Source: Alligator mississippiensis (taxonomy: Eukaryota > Chordata > Crocodylia > Alligatoridae). From it: a DNA stretch of 64,000 nt. The stretch's first letter is position 1, and every line of letters begins with the position of its first letter. The notes beneath the pieces are model-generated. The model ran no database searches. It was not told the DNA's origin and was given only the letters and a program-made list of their open reading frames with translations. The stretch lies in the NCBI RefSeq assembly GCF_030867095.1, contig NC_081824.1, forward strand, positions 168,772,933 to 168,836,932, written 5' to 3'. The translations under genes were made by a program, and so were the position numbers. Of this stretch, positions 55,494 to 64,000 are shown in pieces.

Positions 55494-56579
55494 GGGCTAG
55501 GGACAGACATTCAAAAAGCTTGAGCCTGAATTGATTCAATCTTTGCAGATTAGTCTAACCTGGCTAGGCTGAACTGGTTTGTAACTGGACAGACATTCTC
55601 TCTGAACTGAGGAGATTCAGGCATATGCCTGCAGTGGCTCAGGCTAGAAGCTGGGGGGCACTAGAGCAGGCCTCCCTTCCCTTAAACAGTGATGAGCTGA
55701 GGGGTGTGTGGCCAGGCCCCTGAAGGACCTCTGATGAGGGAGGTCTCCCTGCATAGTCCCAGGCTTTTCCCTGCTGGCTGTTCAGCCCCCTGTCAGCCCC
55801 CAGCCAGCACTCTGAGGCAAGGGGTCTGGGGTGCAGTGCATACATCTGTTGATGATACAGAGCTTTTCAATCTCCTTCCCTGCTTCTTTATACTGTCTGC
55901 AGCAAACTGACAGGTGAGCAAGCCAGCAGAGGGCTGATAACAGTGATTATCACCTCACCAGCAAAGCAATAGCCCCTCTCCATTAGTTCAAACTCTTCTT
56001 AACCAGTTGACCTGTTGATTAGCTCCAAATAGCCCTAAGTAGTCACTTTTCTGTCTGACTGTCCCAGTGAAATTGGAGAGAGACGTACACATATCCCTCT
56101 CAGCATTAGCTAGTATACCACGTGCCTAGGGTCCGTGGGGCTGGGGGCTGTGCTGTGGGAGACAGGAGGGAGGGAGGGGGGGATTCCTGCTTGAGCAGCA
56201 AGCAGCAAGGAGGAGGTAGGGCAGGGGGAAGCCAGGCAGACCCTGCTGTGTCTGCAGTCTGCTGTAGCTCCAGCCAGGAAGTGTAGGGGAGGGGCCAGCT
56301 CTGCTACGGAGCATGGAGCCCTGCCCAGCCCATAGAGCATGCTGGGATGCTGGGGATGTCTGGTTTGTTTTAAACCAGCAAGGGGTCTGGGACAGACATT
56401 GCATAAAATGGTTTGACCCAAATCAGTTAAGTCTGATACCACATTCAACCAGGTTTATCTCAAACCAGTTTCTGCCATTTTCAAGCTGGTTTATGTGCAC
56501 TGAACATCTGTTCTGTTACAGGTTTAAACCGGTTTCTGATCACTTAAATTGGTTTATGTGTAATGTCTGTCCCTAGCCC
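55494..56579. mobile_element. 1.1-kb TIR element
   Basis: Perfect 18-base terminal inverted repeats: GGGCTAGGGACAGACATT (55494-55511) and its inverse (56562-56579). The subterminal motif GGACAGACATT recurs at 55587 and 56390. AAACCAGTTT or AAACCGGTTT motifs are scattered near both ends. No transposase frame. TA lies inside the repeat, so a TA or short target duplication is possible; superfamily unassigned. Confidence 0.8.
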
Positions 56580-58559
56580 TAAGGACACCAGAGGATTTTG
56601 GCATTCATGAATGACAGCTTTGGATGGTTCTAGAAACAGAAGTCAGGGCTGAGAGCACTTTGTTGAAGTGGGATGGAGAGTCTGATGGGGAATGTAGTAC
56701 AGAGGCAGATAATGAGAGCGCTGAGTTCCTGCCTCATCCTTGCTATGGTATCTGTAAGGCCATATCTATGATGTAAGGACAGTTGGTTGCTTACTAAGAG
56801 AGTGGTCTGAGTGAGGTGGTACTCTCTGCCCCTGTCTGGGGCTGCAGCAGACCCTATTAACTGACACTGCTTCTCAGGAACAAGCCTCAGGGACCATCCC
56901 CCCCTGCCCCGTGCTCTGACCCCATTAACAAATGCAGGTCACTTGGAGCTGGTCTAGAATCTGCAACCTTCACAGTGCATCTATTCCCATTGGCTCTGCC
57001 TTCTTCCATCCCAGCCCTTACAACTTCACCTTCCAGCTTGGCCATGCCAAGTTCCTGAGCACCGTGAAAGCTGGAAAACACTAGATCCCTGGTGGAAGGG
57101 GTTCCCTCAGTGCCCAGTCATCCTCTAGAGTGCTTTGAACTACTCAGGTGTGTAAACTCTTGGTGAAAGCTGAGCAGAGAGAAGGGTCCTGAGCAGAAGC
57201 CAAGAACCTGTTAGCAGCATGCTCTCCCTGCCATGCTGTGAATGCAGCCAGCCCAGCATTCAGCTGGTGTGCCGAGTCAGCCATTCTGGCCAGGATCCTA
57301 ACCACAAATAACAGAGCCAATTACTGCCTGGTTTTCAGTTCTGGATTCAAGGGGAAGGAATGCAGCTGGATGTGCGCAGCAAAGCTCTGATGGTCAGCCC
57401 CCTTTTCACCAATGACTGTTAGCCTGGTCAGGAGGGTGCTGGCCACCAGGAAGGGTGGGGATTAATGTTGTTCTTGCCTGTGTGTTGATGGAGTCTTCCC
57501 AGAAGGGGCAGGAAGTCTCTAGCTGGGTTGCCCAGGGCAATCAGTCTCATGGTCTTGAGAATATCTGTCTCTGAACTAAGCAGAGAGAGACTCTAGGGCT
57601 TGACATGTAGGGATGAGGAAGGTATCTCCCTGAGGTAGTGTAGTAGCAGGACCCCAAACATCTTTGTGAGTTAGAAGAGTGTTAACATAAGCTTCTTCTC
57701 TCCCCTGTGCCATCACTCAGGTTGGCTTTACCTCTGCAGTTTTCCTCTGCAGGTGGGAATGTGTCTATCATCATCCCATGTGGCAAGGGAGGTATCCCTT
57801 CCTTCTTCCAGGAGATGCCACTTCAGCCTTGTCCTAAGAGATTTTGAAGGGAATGCAGCACCCTCTTCCTCAGACAAAAGGAGAGGTAGGAACTGTACAA
57901 AATCCATCTAAGAGCTTCTGAAGTAACTTAAGAATAACTCTTAAGATACCAGTAATGTAAGAAGATCAGAGAAACCATTCGCATTTCCCCATTTGTTCAT
58001 TTTGTATGTCATCACTTTGCCTGAAGTCACTTTCCCTTGTACAGTCCTTTCCCTCTATTGTATGTGTGTGGGTCTTTCACAAGTCTTCAGGGGAGAGAGA
58101 AAACATTTTTAAAAATAGGAATCTCTGACTGTAAAACCACAAGACTGACATAGGCATAGGAGCCAAAACTACTTATTGGTTAGTCACAATCCCAATGACT
58201 TTGTTGGTATGATGTGTCCTTTTACCCATCCTCTGTCTACATCCTTTGTCTTTACAGACTGAGGGATCTCTGGGGTAAGAACCTGGCCTGTCTACAGGTC
58301 TGTACGATACTTAGCACATCATGGCTGCTGCTGTAACAGAAACAAATTATACATCCAATAACCACAATCTGCTCATTTTGGAAACTGACTAGAGTTGAAA
58401 TTGACGGTTTCCCTTTATATTTAGGAGTAAAACCACACATCCTGAAAAAACTCTAACTGGTACAAGACATCCTGCTTAGCAACGCACGTTTTCATGAATT
58501 TTCATTAAGTTGAATACAAAGAAATACTTTTTATTGGGGTAGTGAAACCCTGTAATAAA
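56580..58559. other. No gene recognised
   Basis: 2 kb without a supported feature. Confidence 0.5.
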
Positions 58560-58705
58560 ACACCGAGGAAGGTTGTGGATTCTCCTTCAACATACATTTT
58601 TAAGGACAGGTGGGACAAATATCTGTCAGGGGTGGTCTAGGTGTATTCAGTCTTGCCAGGTATTTGGACTAGACGACCTCTTGATATTCTTTCAAGCCCC
58701 ATGTG
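58560..58705 (+). mobile_element. CR1 LINE 3' end fragment
   Basis: GGTTGTGGATTCTCCTTCAAC, TTTTTAAGGACAGGTGGGACAAATATCTGTCAGGGGTGG and TGGACTAGACGACCTCTTGA correspond to the end of an old CR1. Confidence 0.85.
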
Positions 58706-60469
58706 TCTAAAGTTCTGGCATCATACTAGTACTGGTTCTCCTTTGAAAATAGAGTCCATTTCCCAGCTCTCTGTGCTCATATTTACAATACGCTATGAGA
58801 CTGGGCCTAGTTATCATAACGGTAGTATCACAGTGCGTGGCCTCCTTCTCCCTTGACAGCAGTGCTCCATCAGAACAGTGAATTGGATGACTGAGAGGAG
58901 AAGCTTGCAAGTTTCAGAGACAGAATATACCTGGGAGCAGAAGAAGAATGGTAAAAGAAAAGTTTGAAAACATGAACCAAGTGTAACTGATACAGTGTTG
59001 CATGCCAAAATTTACAGTACTTCTGGGCAGTGTGAACAGTCCCATACATCTCAATGCATTGTAAACCCCAAGACCATTGTTCTAGGCGTCACAGCCCATG
59101 CCCTCTCAGAGGACTCTGTGTATGGCAAGAGAAGAGTGCAGTGGGCCCCACTCGCCTAAATACATAGCTCCCCTCCCAGGCACCTGGCTCAAGGAAAGAG
59201 GATCTTTGCTGCTACTTCCATAGATGTCTTAAAGGGATGGGGGGCTATGGCTGCCAGTCCTGTAGGGGTGAGAGGGCGTCCATGTGACCATTGCCCCTGG
59301 CTCTTTGTGAGGGGAAGGCATCCACTGCCACTGCCTCTCCATTGTTTAGGGTCAGGACCACCAGGGTAGAGCCAAAGGTAGGGTCGTGCTTTTGGCTTAA
59401 ACCAGCTCTGTCCTTGCCACTTGGTGCTGTATGCTTTTAGTAAGAGGACCAAGTTCTTGTTCTACTTAGTCCAGTGAAAACTCCAGTGACCTCCCCTGCC
59501 ATGGAATGCCCTGTGGACACAGAATATGACTAACCAACGGCGTTCCTTTTGTCTCCGGTGTCAGCTCCTGAAGCTCCTACTTCCACAGGTTAAAATCCCT
59601 GCCACATACCCAACTCCTGGGGCTCTCAGGGAGCCCACAAAAGCCACCAATGCCAGGAGGAAGCTGTTCACACAGAAAACAGATGAATTCCCTGTTTCCT
59701 CTGTTCTCACCCACTCAGGAAGAGGAATGGCAAAGCAGCAAGGAGGGAGGTGATCTGCAGGAGGTCAGAAGGGAAAGGTCAAACTACCCGTACAGACCTG
59801 TAGGCAGGCCAGGTCAGAAGGGAAAGGTCAAACTACCCACTTGGCATCCGGAACTAAACTGTTTGATTTGTGCACCAGTAAGATCCCAGGGTGGGTGGAA
59901 GGAAATAATACAGACCCCTATTGGGTGATGGGAGGGTGAAGCAGGAGCCCTTCAACAGGACTGCTATGGCCCTGCCAACCACTCTAAGAGGAGTTATATG
60001 CATTTCTCCCTACTTGGAGGCTGGAGGAGAGTCCTGAGGAACCCTTTGGGGGTGAGGGGGAGGGAATGGGGGATCCTGAAGGGATTCTGCCACGTGCAGA
60101 ATCTGTTTCAAACCCCACTGCTGCTGCCAAGGTTATGGGAACAGCCAAGACCTACACCCAGAGAGGGTGTTACATCCTTATGCTCCTGACAGCGTGGGAA
60201 GGAATCCCACCCCTGGCACAGGTGCTGTGTGCCAAGCATCCAGACCCTGCAGCAAGATTTTACAGCCAAGTTAATCACACAGAGCCAGGGCTTGTCATGA
60301 AGATGCAGGCGCCACACCTCAATCAAAGGCGCCACCTTGGTCAAGCCCTCCTAGGTATTGGAATGGCTCCCATCCTACTCAGTGTGTGCCAGAGAGGGCA
60401 GCGGATGGGTGGCAGAGGATTGCAGTGGGGTTTGATTTCCTGTTCAGCTCCCACTGGTTAGTTGGGCCA
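58706..60469. other. No gene recognised
   Basis: 1.8 kb without a supported gene. Holds the short tandem duplication at 59762. Confidence 0.5.
59762..59838. repeat. 28-base direct duplication
   Basis: AGGTCAGAAGGGAAAGGTCAAACTACCC occurs at 59762 and again at 59811, with 21 bases between the copies. Confidence 0.95.
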
Positions 60470-60875
60470 TGTGAATCCTATCTCTTGCCAGATGACTCCT
60501 GCATCTCTGCAGGGAGTTGGACCAGATCATTGATTTTCAACCCTGGGGTGCTGTGAGATCCTTTAAAGGGTGCTGCACAAAATGAGCGCTGTTAGGTGTG
60601 CAAACACCTACACATGATTCATAAGATATACCCAGAGATTTCAAATAGGAATCCAGAGTGTCAAAGCCATTCTGCCCTGCTGTGAGCTTTCTGAATTCTT
60701 TACAACAGAAGAACTACTCTTATTTTTAAGTAGTTGAAAAATGAGAGACAGTTAAGAGCTGGCATTTTCCAAGGGGTACCTGGAGTCTAATGAGAGTTAC
60801 CTTGAATCTAAAAAAAGTTGAGAACTACTGGACTAGATGATCCTCAAGGTCCCTGCCAACACTTTGAATCTAGGA
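60470..60875 (+). mobile_element. CR1 3' end split by a hAT-like MITE
   Basis: CTGCAGGGAGTTGGACCAGAT at left of the MITE and GACTAGATGATCCTCAAGGTCCCTGCCAACACTTTGAATC at right are halves of one CR1 3' UTR. Confidence 0.75.
60528..60830. mobile_element. hAT-like MITE inside a CR1 tail
   Basis: 303 bp, beginning CATTGATTTTCAACCCTGGG and ending AAAGTTGAGAACTACTG. Target duplication GACCAGAT (60520-60527) and GACTAGAT (60831-60838), 7 of 8. Same family as 25756-25893. Confidence 0.85.
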
Positions 60876-60913
60876 TTTCTGCCCAAAAGACTCAGTGCTC
60901 TTAATCAGAAGAA

Positions 60914-60962
60914 GGGCTTCTCTTTCCCTCTTTTTGTGGGGCTTCTCTTTCCCTCTTCCCCA
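60914..60962. repeat. 24-base tandem duplication
   Basis: GGGCTTCTCTTTCCCTCTT occurs twice in tandem. Confidence 0.9.
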
Positions 60963-61539
60963 CTGGAGCTTTTTGTTTTGCTTCTCTGTGCACCATGCAG
61001 CCACATTGCTTTCTAGCTGGATGATTTCTGGTCTTACTCATTTGTCCCGCCTACTTCAGAGTTAGCATGGATTCCAATGACAACTTTTTTGAAAGTTCCT
61101 TGTTTAAAAACTCAGTGGTTAGATGTTGCAGATGGTCCCTTTTGATCTTTTGGCTAGGAATTCTATGGTTGTGTTCATATCCTTGGAGAGAGCAACTAGC
61201 TAAGCAAACAGGAACAGAGTGTTTTCTGATTGATCTGCTGGGAAGGGGCTGCCAGTCTATCCTGATAGCTTCTGAGCACCTTCATGATATCTCAGGCACA
61301 TAAGCTGAGAAGGCATCTCCAATAATAAAGGCAAGGAGGTTCATTGTAAAGAGTCAGCCTTGCCCAGGGCCACCCCAATCACACCTGGCTTCTGGAGCAA
61401 CATAGCACAGCACTGTTAATGAATGTTTGGCTGTGTCTTGACTGGAGGATAATAATCTTGAGTGCACAGAATAACAATGAATAAATGCACCATATTCAGA
61501 ATGATCAAAGCCCTGGGAAGGTGTAATTAATGCTCACAG
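60963..61539. other. No gene recognised
   Basis: No supported feature. Confidence 0.5.
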
Positions 61540-61685
61540 CTGCCCCATGAAAGAAGTCAGAATCAGCCCCTTTTTACTGAGAGGGGTGCTAAGGTATAGA
61601 GCTGCAAAGTGTTTTGGCCATCGGCTACCTAACCAGTCAGTGTCAGGGCACAGGTGTGGCTTCAGAAGGTCCTCCTGTGTTCAGG
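61540..61685 (+). mobile_element. Possible MIR-like SINE fragment
   Basis: CAGCTGCCCCATGAAAGAAG, CCCCTTTTTACTGAGAGGGG and AAGGTATAGAGCTGCAAAGTG follow the first half of an MIR-type SINE. Confidence 0.4.
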
Positions 61686-62824
61686 CCACTAGTCCACCAT
61701 CCCTTTCTGTTGGATTTGGAACTCTCCTGTTCTCCCTTGTGGAGCTGGGAGGGTTGTGGTGTGGGGTGGGAGGGGAAGCACTTATCCAGGCAGCCATCCC
61801 TGGTGGGGGGGCACCCAAAGAAAATTCCAGGAATTCCTACAAACCACTGTCATCTAAGCAACAAGCATGGGACAAGAGCAGGCTGGGGAGTGCCTAGCAC
61901 TGTGAAGCTGCTGCCTTTGGTTCTATACAGACTTGGGGGTGGACTCTTTTCCCCACTGGTGGCATTGTGTCAAGAGTAACAGAGTCAGAAGTTCACTATC
62001 AGCCGGTTACAACGGGAGCACACTCATTCTCAGCGATGGAGCCTGCACTTTTTCTTCTGAAAACATCAGGAGCTGTGCCATTCCTTTACAGCATTGAGGA
62101 GTGGCACCATGTGTGTGGCACAGTGAAGCTGGTTCTGGACTCCTCAGTGGCCTACGCCTTATGTGGGCATTTATGTCAGTGCCAAAAGAAGGTAACATGC
62201 TAGTAAACTTATGTGGGAACATTTTGCATTTAGGTTGCACTGGATGGGCATGGGTGTAAAGGCCTCCTTGAGGGGTAGGGCAATGAAGAATTGGTCCCTG
62301 TATGACTCTGAGAATTATTGCCCTCAGCATCTAGGCATGTGGCTTTATTGGCATGTGTATCAGCAACTTCATCCCGTCTGCAGGGGATTCAAATACCAAA
62401 GAGAGCTGCATGTGTCCAGTCTCCCTGCAGACAGACACTGAAATGCTGACTCCTGGGATGCTGCAGGATGATTTCTCCTTGCTCCCTGAATCCTCAGCTT
62501 CATCCTCTCCTCTGTAAGAGCTATTTGGACATTTTCAACTTGGGTAACAACAAGTGTTCTATTATTTGTAAAGATGAGGCCAATGACTGATAGAGGCGTG
62601 GGGGCCACAGAGGGGCCGAAGAGGCAGCATGACTGGCTTTGTAGAACTTCATACATCCAGACTGTACCATGTCTAATCCAAACCGGGGGGCAGTTCAGAT
62701 CCTGGCCCCATTTCCTACAGGCAGCTATAGCTGCTCTTCATCAGGCTGCTTCTAGCTAGTTCATTATTCCCTTGTTCTCTCCCTGGCTGTTTGTTGTACC
62801 ATGGACTGTCCCTCATTCTGTACC
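61686..62824. other. No gene recognised
   Basis: 1.1 kb without a supported gene. Confidence 0.5.
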
Positions 62825-62903
62825 TAGACTGTGAACTCCTCAGGGTGGGGACCATTTGCTTTATGTACATGGGCAGCCTCTAGCTCAGTGGGACAAATAA
62901 TAA
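62825..62903 (+). repeat. Old LINE/SINE 3' end fragment
   Basis: TAGACTGTGAACTCCTCAGGGTGGGGACC followed by TAGCTCAGTGGGACAAATAATAAAG matches the general form of an L2/MIR-type 3' end. Confidence 0.4.
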
Positions 62904-64000
62904 AGTTAATGACTTTGGGGCCTGGGTGGGAGGTTTGGATATACAGGACCTTCAGGGTCTATAGTTCAATGGAGAGTGCATTCCTCCATGCTTGCATTTA
63001 TTAGTGGAGATGCCTTCTCAGCTTATGTGCCCCAGATATCATGAAGGTGCTCAGAAGCTATCAGGACCCGTGAAGACTGTGCAACACTGGAAAAGAAAGT
63101 GGCACATGGGTGGAAGAAGCTTGTCCCTTGCTGCCCGGGCTATACCTGTCTGGGGATATGCAGCACTCATCCAACACCAGGATCATTTTATAAAAGTAGG
63201 AGCAGCGGTGGCTTGTACTGGGCATGGGGAGTCCCCATTTTCCTTCATTTCTGGAGGCCCAGTCTAGCCAGTTCTGCCCCTCAGCTGACTGGTCCCATTC
63301 CTCAGTGCTGTCAGCCCCGGCCTGTGCAACCAGCGGAGTGCCCGAGACACAGCAAAGAAATGAACATCCTGAGCAGACAGGGTGACAGGGTCTGTCACAC
63401 AACAGAGGGTCTGTGTGGCCCGCTCGCTCCAAACTGGGTTGCTATAGGAAAGAGCAGAAGCTGGGGGGAATGTGTGGGACCTATTCACACCCCCAGCCCT
63501 AATTCAAAGTGTCCCTGAGGTAATGTTTGCCTGGCTTGCTGGGATTGCTGCCCAATAAAGGGCCTCTAAGCGGGAGGGGGGGGAGCTGGAAGGGGCTGGG
63601 AGAAATATTTGCCTTGAATGGAAGTGACTTTTAGAGGTGAAAAAAGTAAGAAAGAGCCCTTTGAGAGACATGGAGATGGGGGAGGCAAGGGGGATGTGGC
63701 AGAGGGAGTGTGCCCCCTGCGGGAGCACAGTTGTGACAGCAGCCTCCTTTTGCAGACATCCCGCCGTGCACGCTGTGTGGGGGTGCTGTACTAGCTTTCA
63801 AATGCAGAGGGCCCAATTCGGCTGCTCCGACAGCTTGCACTGGCCAACGGGTGGGGAGGCACCAGTCTGCGCCATGCTTGGATTGATCTCTTTATTTTAC
63901 GTCTTGCTGTAGGCGAATCTGTCATGGCCCTGCCTGCACAGGGCTGTGAGGGGAAGGGGAGAAATGTCCAGCTGCTTCTGACTTGAGTTCAGCTCAAACA
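62904..64000. other. No gene recognised
   Basis: Last 1.1 kb. Overlapping frames of up to 139 codons (63099-63518) occur on both strands in GC-rich sequence, without resemblance to a known family. Confidence 0.5.

Noticed and set aside
62992..63518. Overlapping plus- and minus-strand frames up to 139 codons
   Set aside because: Both strands are open over the same stretch and the compositions are not protein-like.

Overview
This looks like vertebrate nuclear DNA, most likely from a non-avian sauropsid and best matching a crocodilian (alligator-like) genome. The evidence is many CR1 LINEs, including copies that keep an esterase-type ORF1, together with several families of hAT-like MITEs, short tRNA- and MIR-like SINEs, a Ty3/Gypsy element and long intergenic or intronic stretches with AC and tetranucleotide microsatellites. 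There are no prokaryotic features. I found no host protein-coding gene that I can name. Two or three short stretches could be exons, but only weakly.

Layout. 1-1.4 kb: edge of an endogenous-retrovirus-like element on the minus strand (primer-binding site matching tRNA-Leu, LTR with a TATA box and an internal minisatellite), then a (TATC)17 microsatellite. 2.2-2.4 kb: a hAT-like MITE. 4.4-6.6 kb: a 5'-truncated CR1 (minus). 6.8-11.0 kb: a nearly full-length but broken CR1 (minus) with ORF1 esterase, endonuclease and reverse transcriptase; its upstream side carries GC-rich sequence, an array of about 26-bp repeats and a 0.6-kb purine-rich minisatellite. 11.8-14.9 kb: a CR1 3' tail, a probable solo LTR, and the 5' half of another CR1, all on minus. 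15.5-17.5 kb: two hAT-like MITEs, one of them a large palindrome with three internal 148-bp repeats. 18.9-24.0 kb: a decayed Ty3/Gypsy element whose integrase lies upstream of its reverse transcriptase (the Gmr1-like order), itself hit by three separate MITEs, each with an 8-bp target duplication. 24-64 kb: mostly sequence with no recognisable gene, carrying old CR1 pieces, SINEs, several terminal-inverted-repeat elements with near-perfect hairpins, an inverted pair of unclassified 190-bp repeats and a GT/AC microsatellite cruciform.

How the parts fit together: the window is a layered record of transposition rather than a working gene set. Gypsy inserted next to an older hAT-like fragment. 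MITEs later inserted in its pol gene and in its 3' LTR. A hAT-like MITE also split a CR1 3' end near 60.5 kb. Every autonomous element seen (three long CR1s, Gypsy, the retroviral fragments) is inactivated by stops, frameshifts or truncation.
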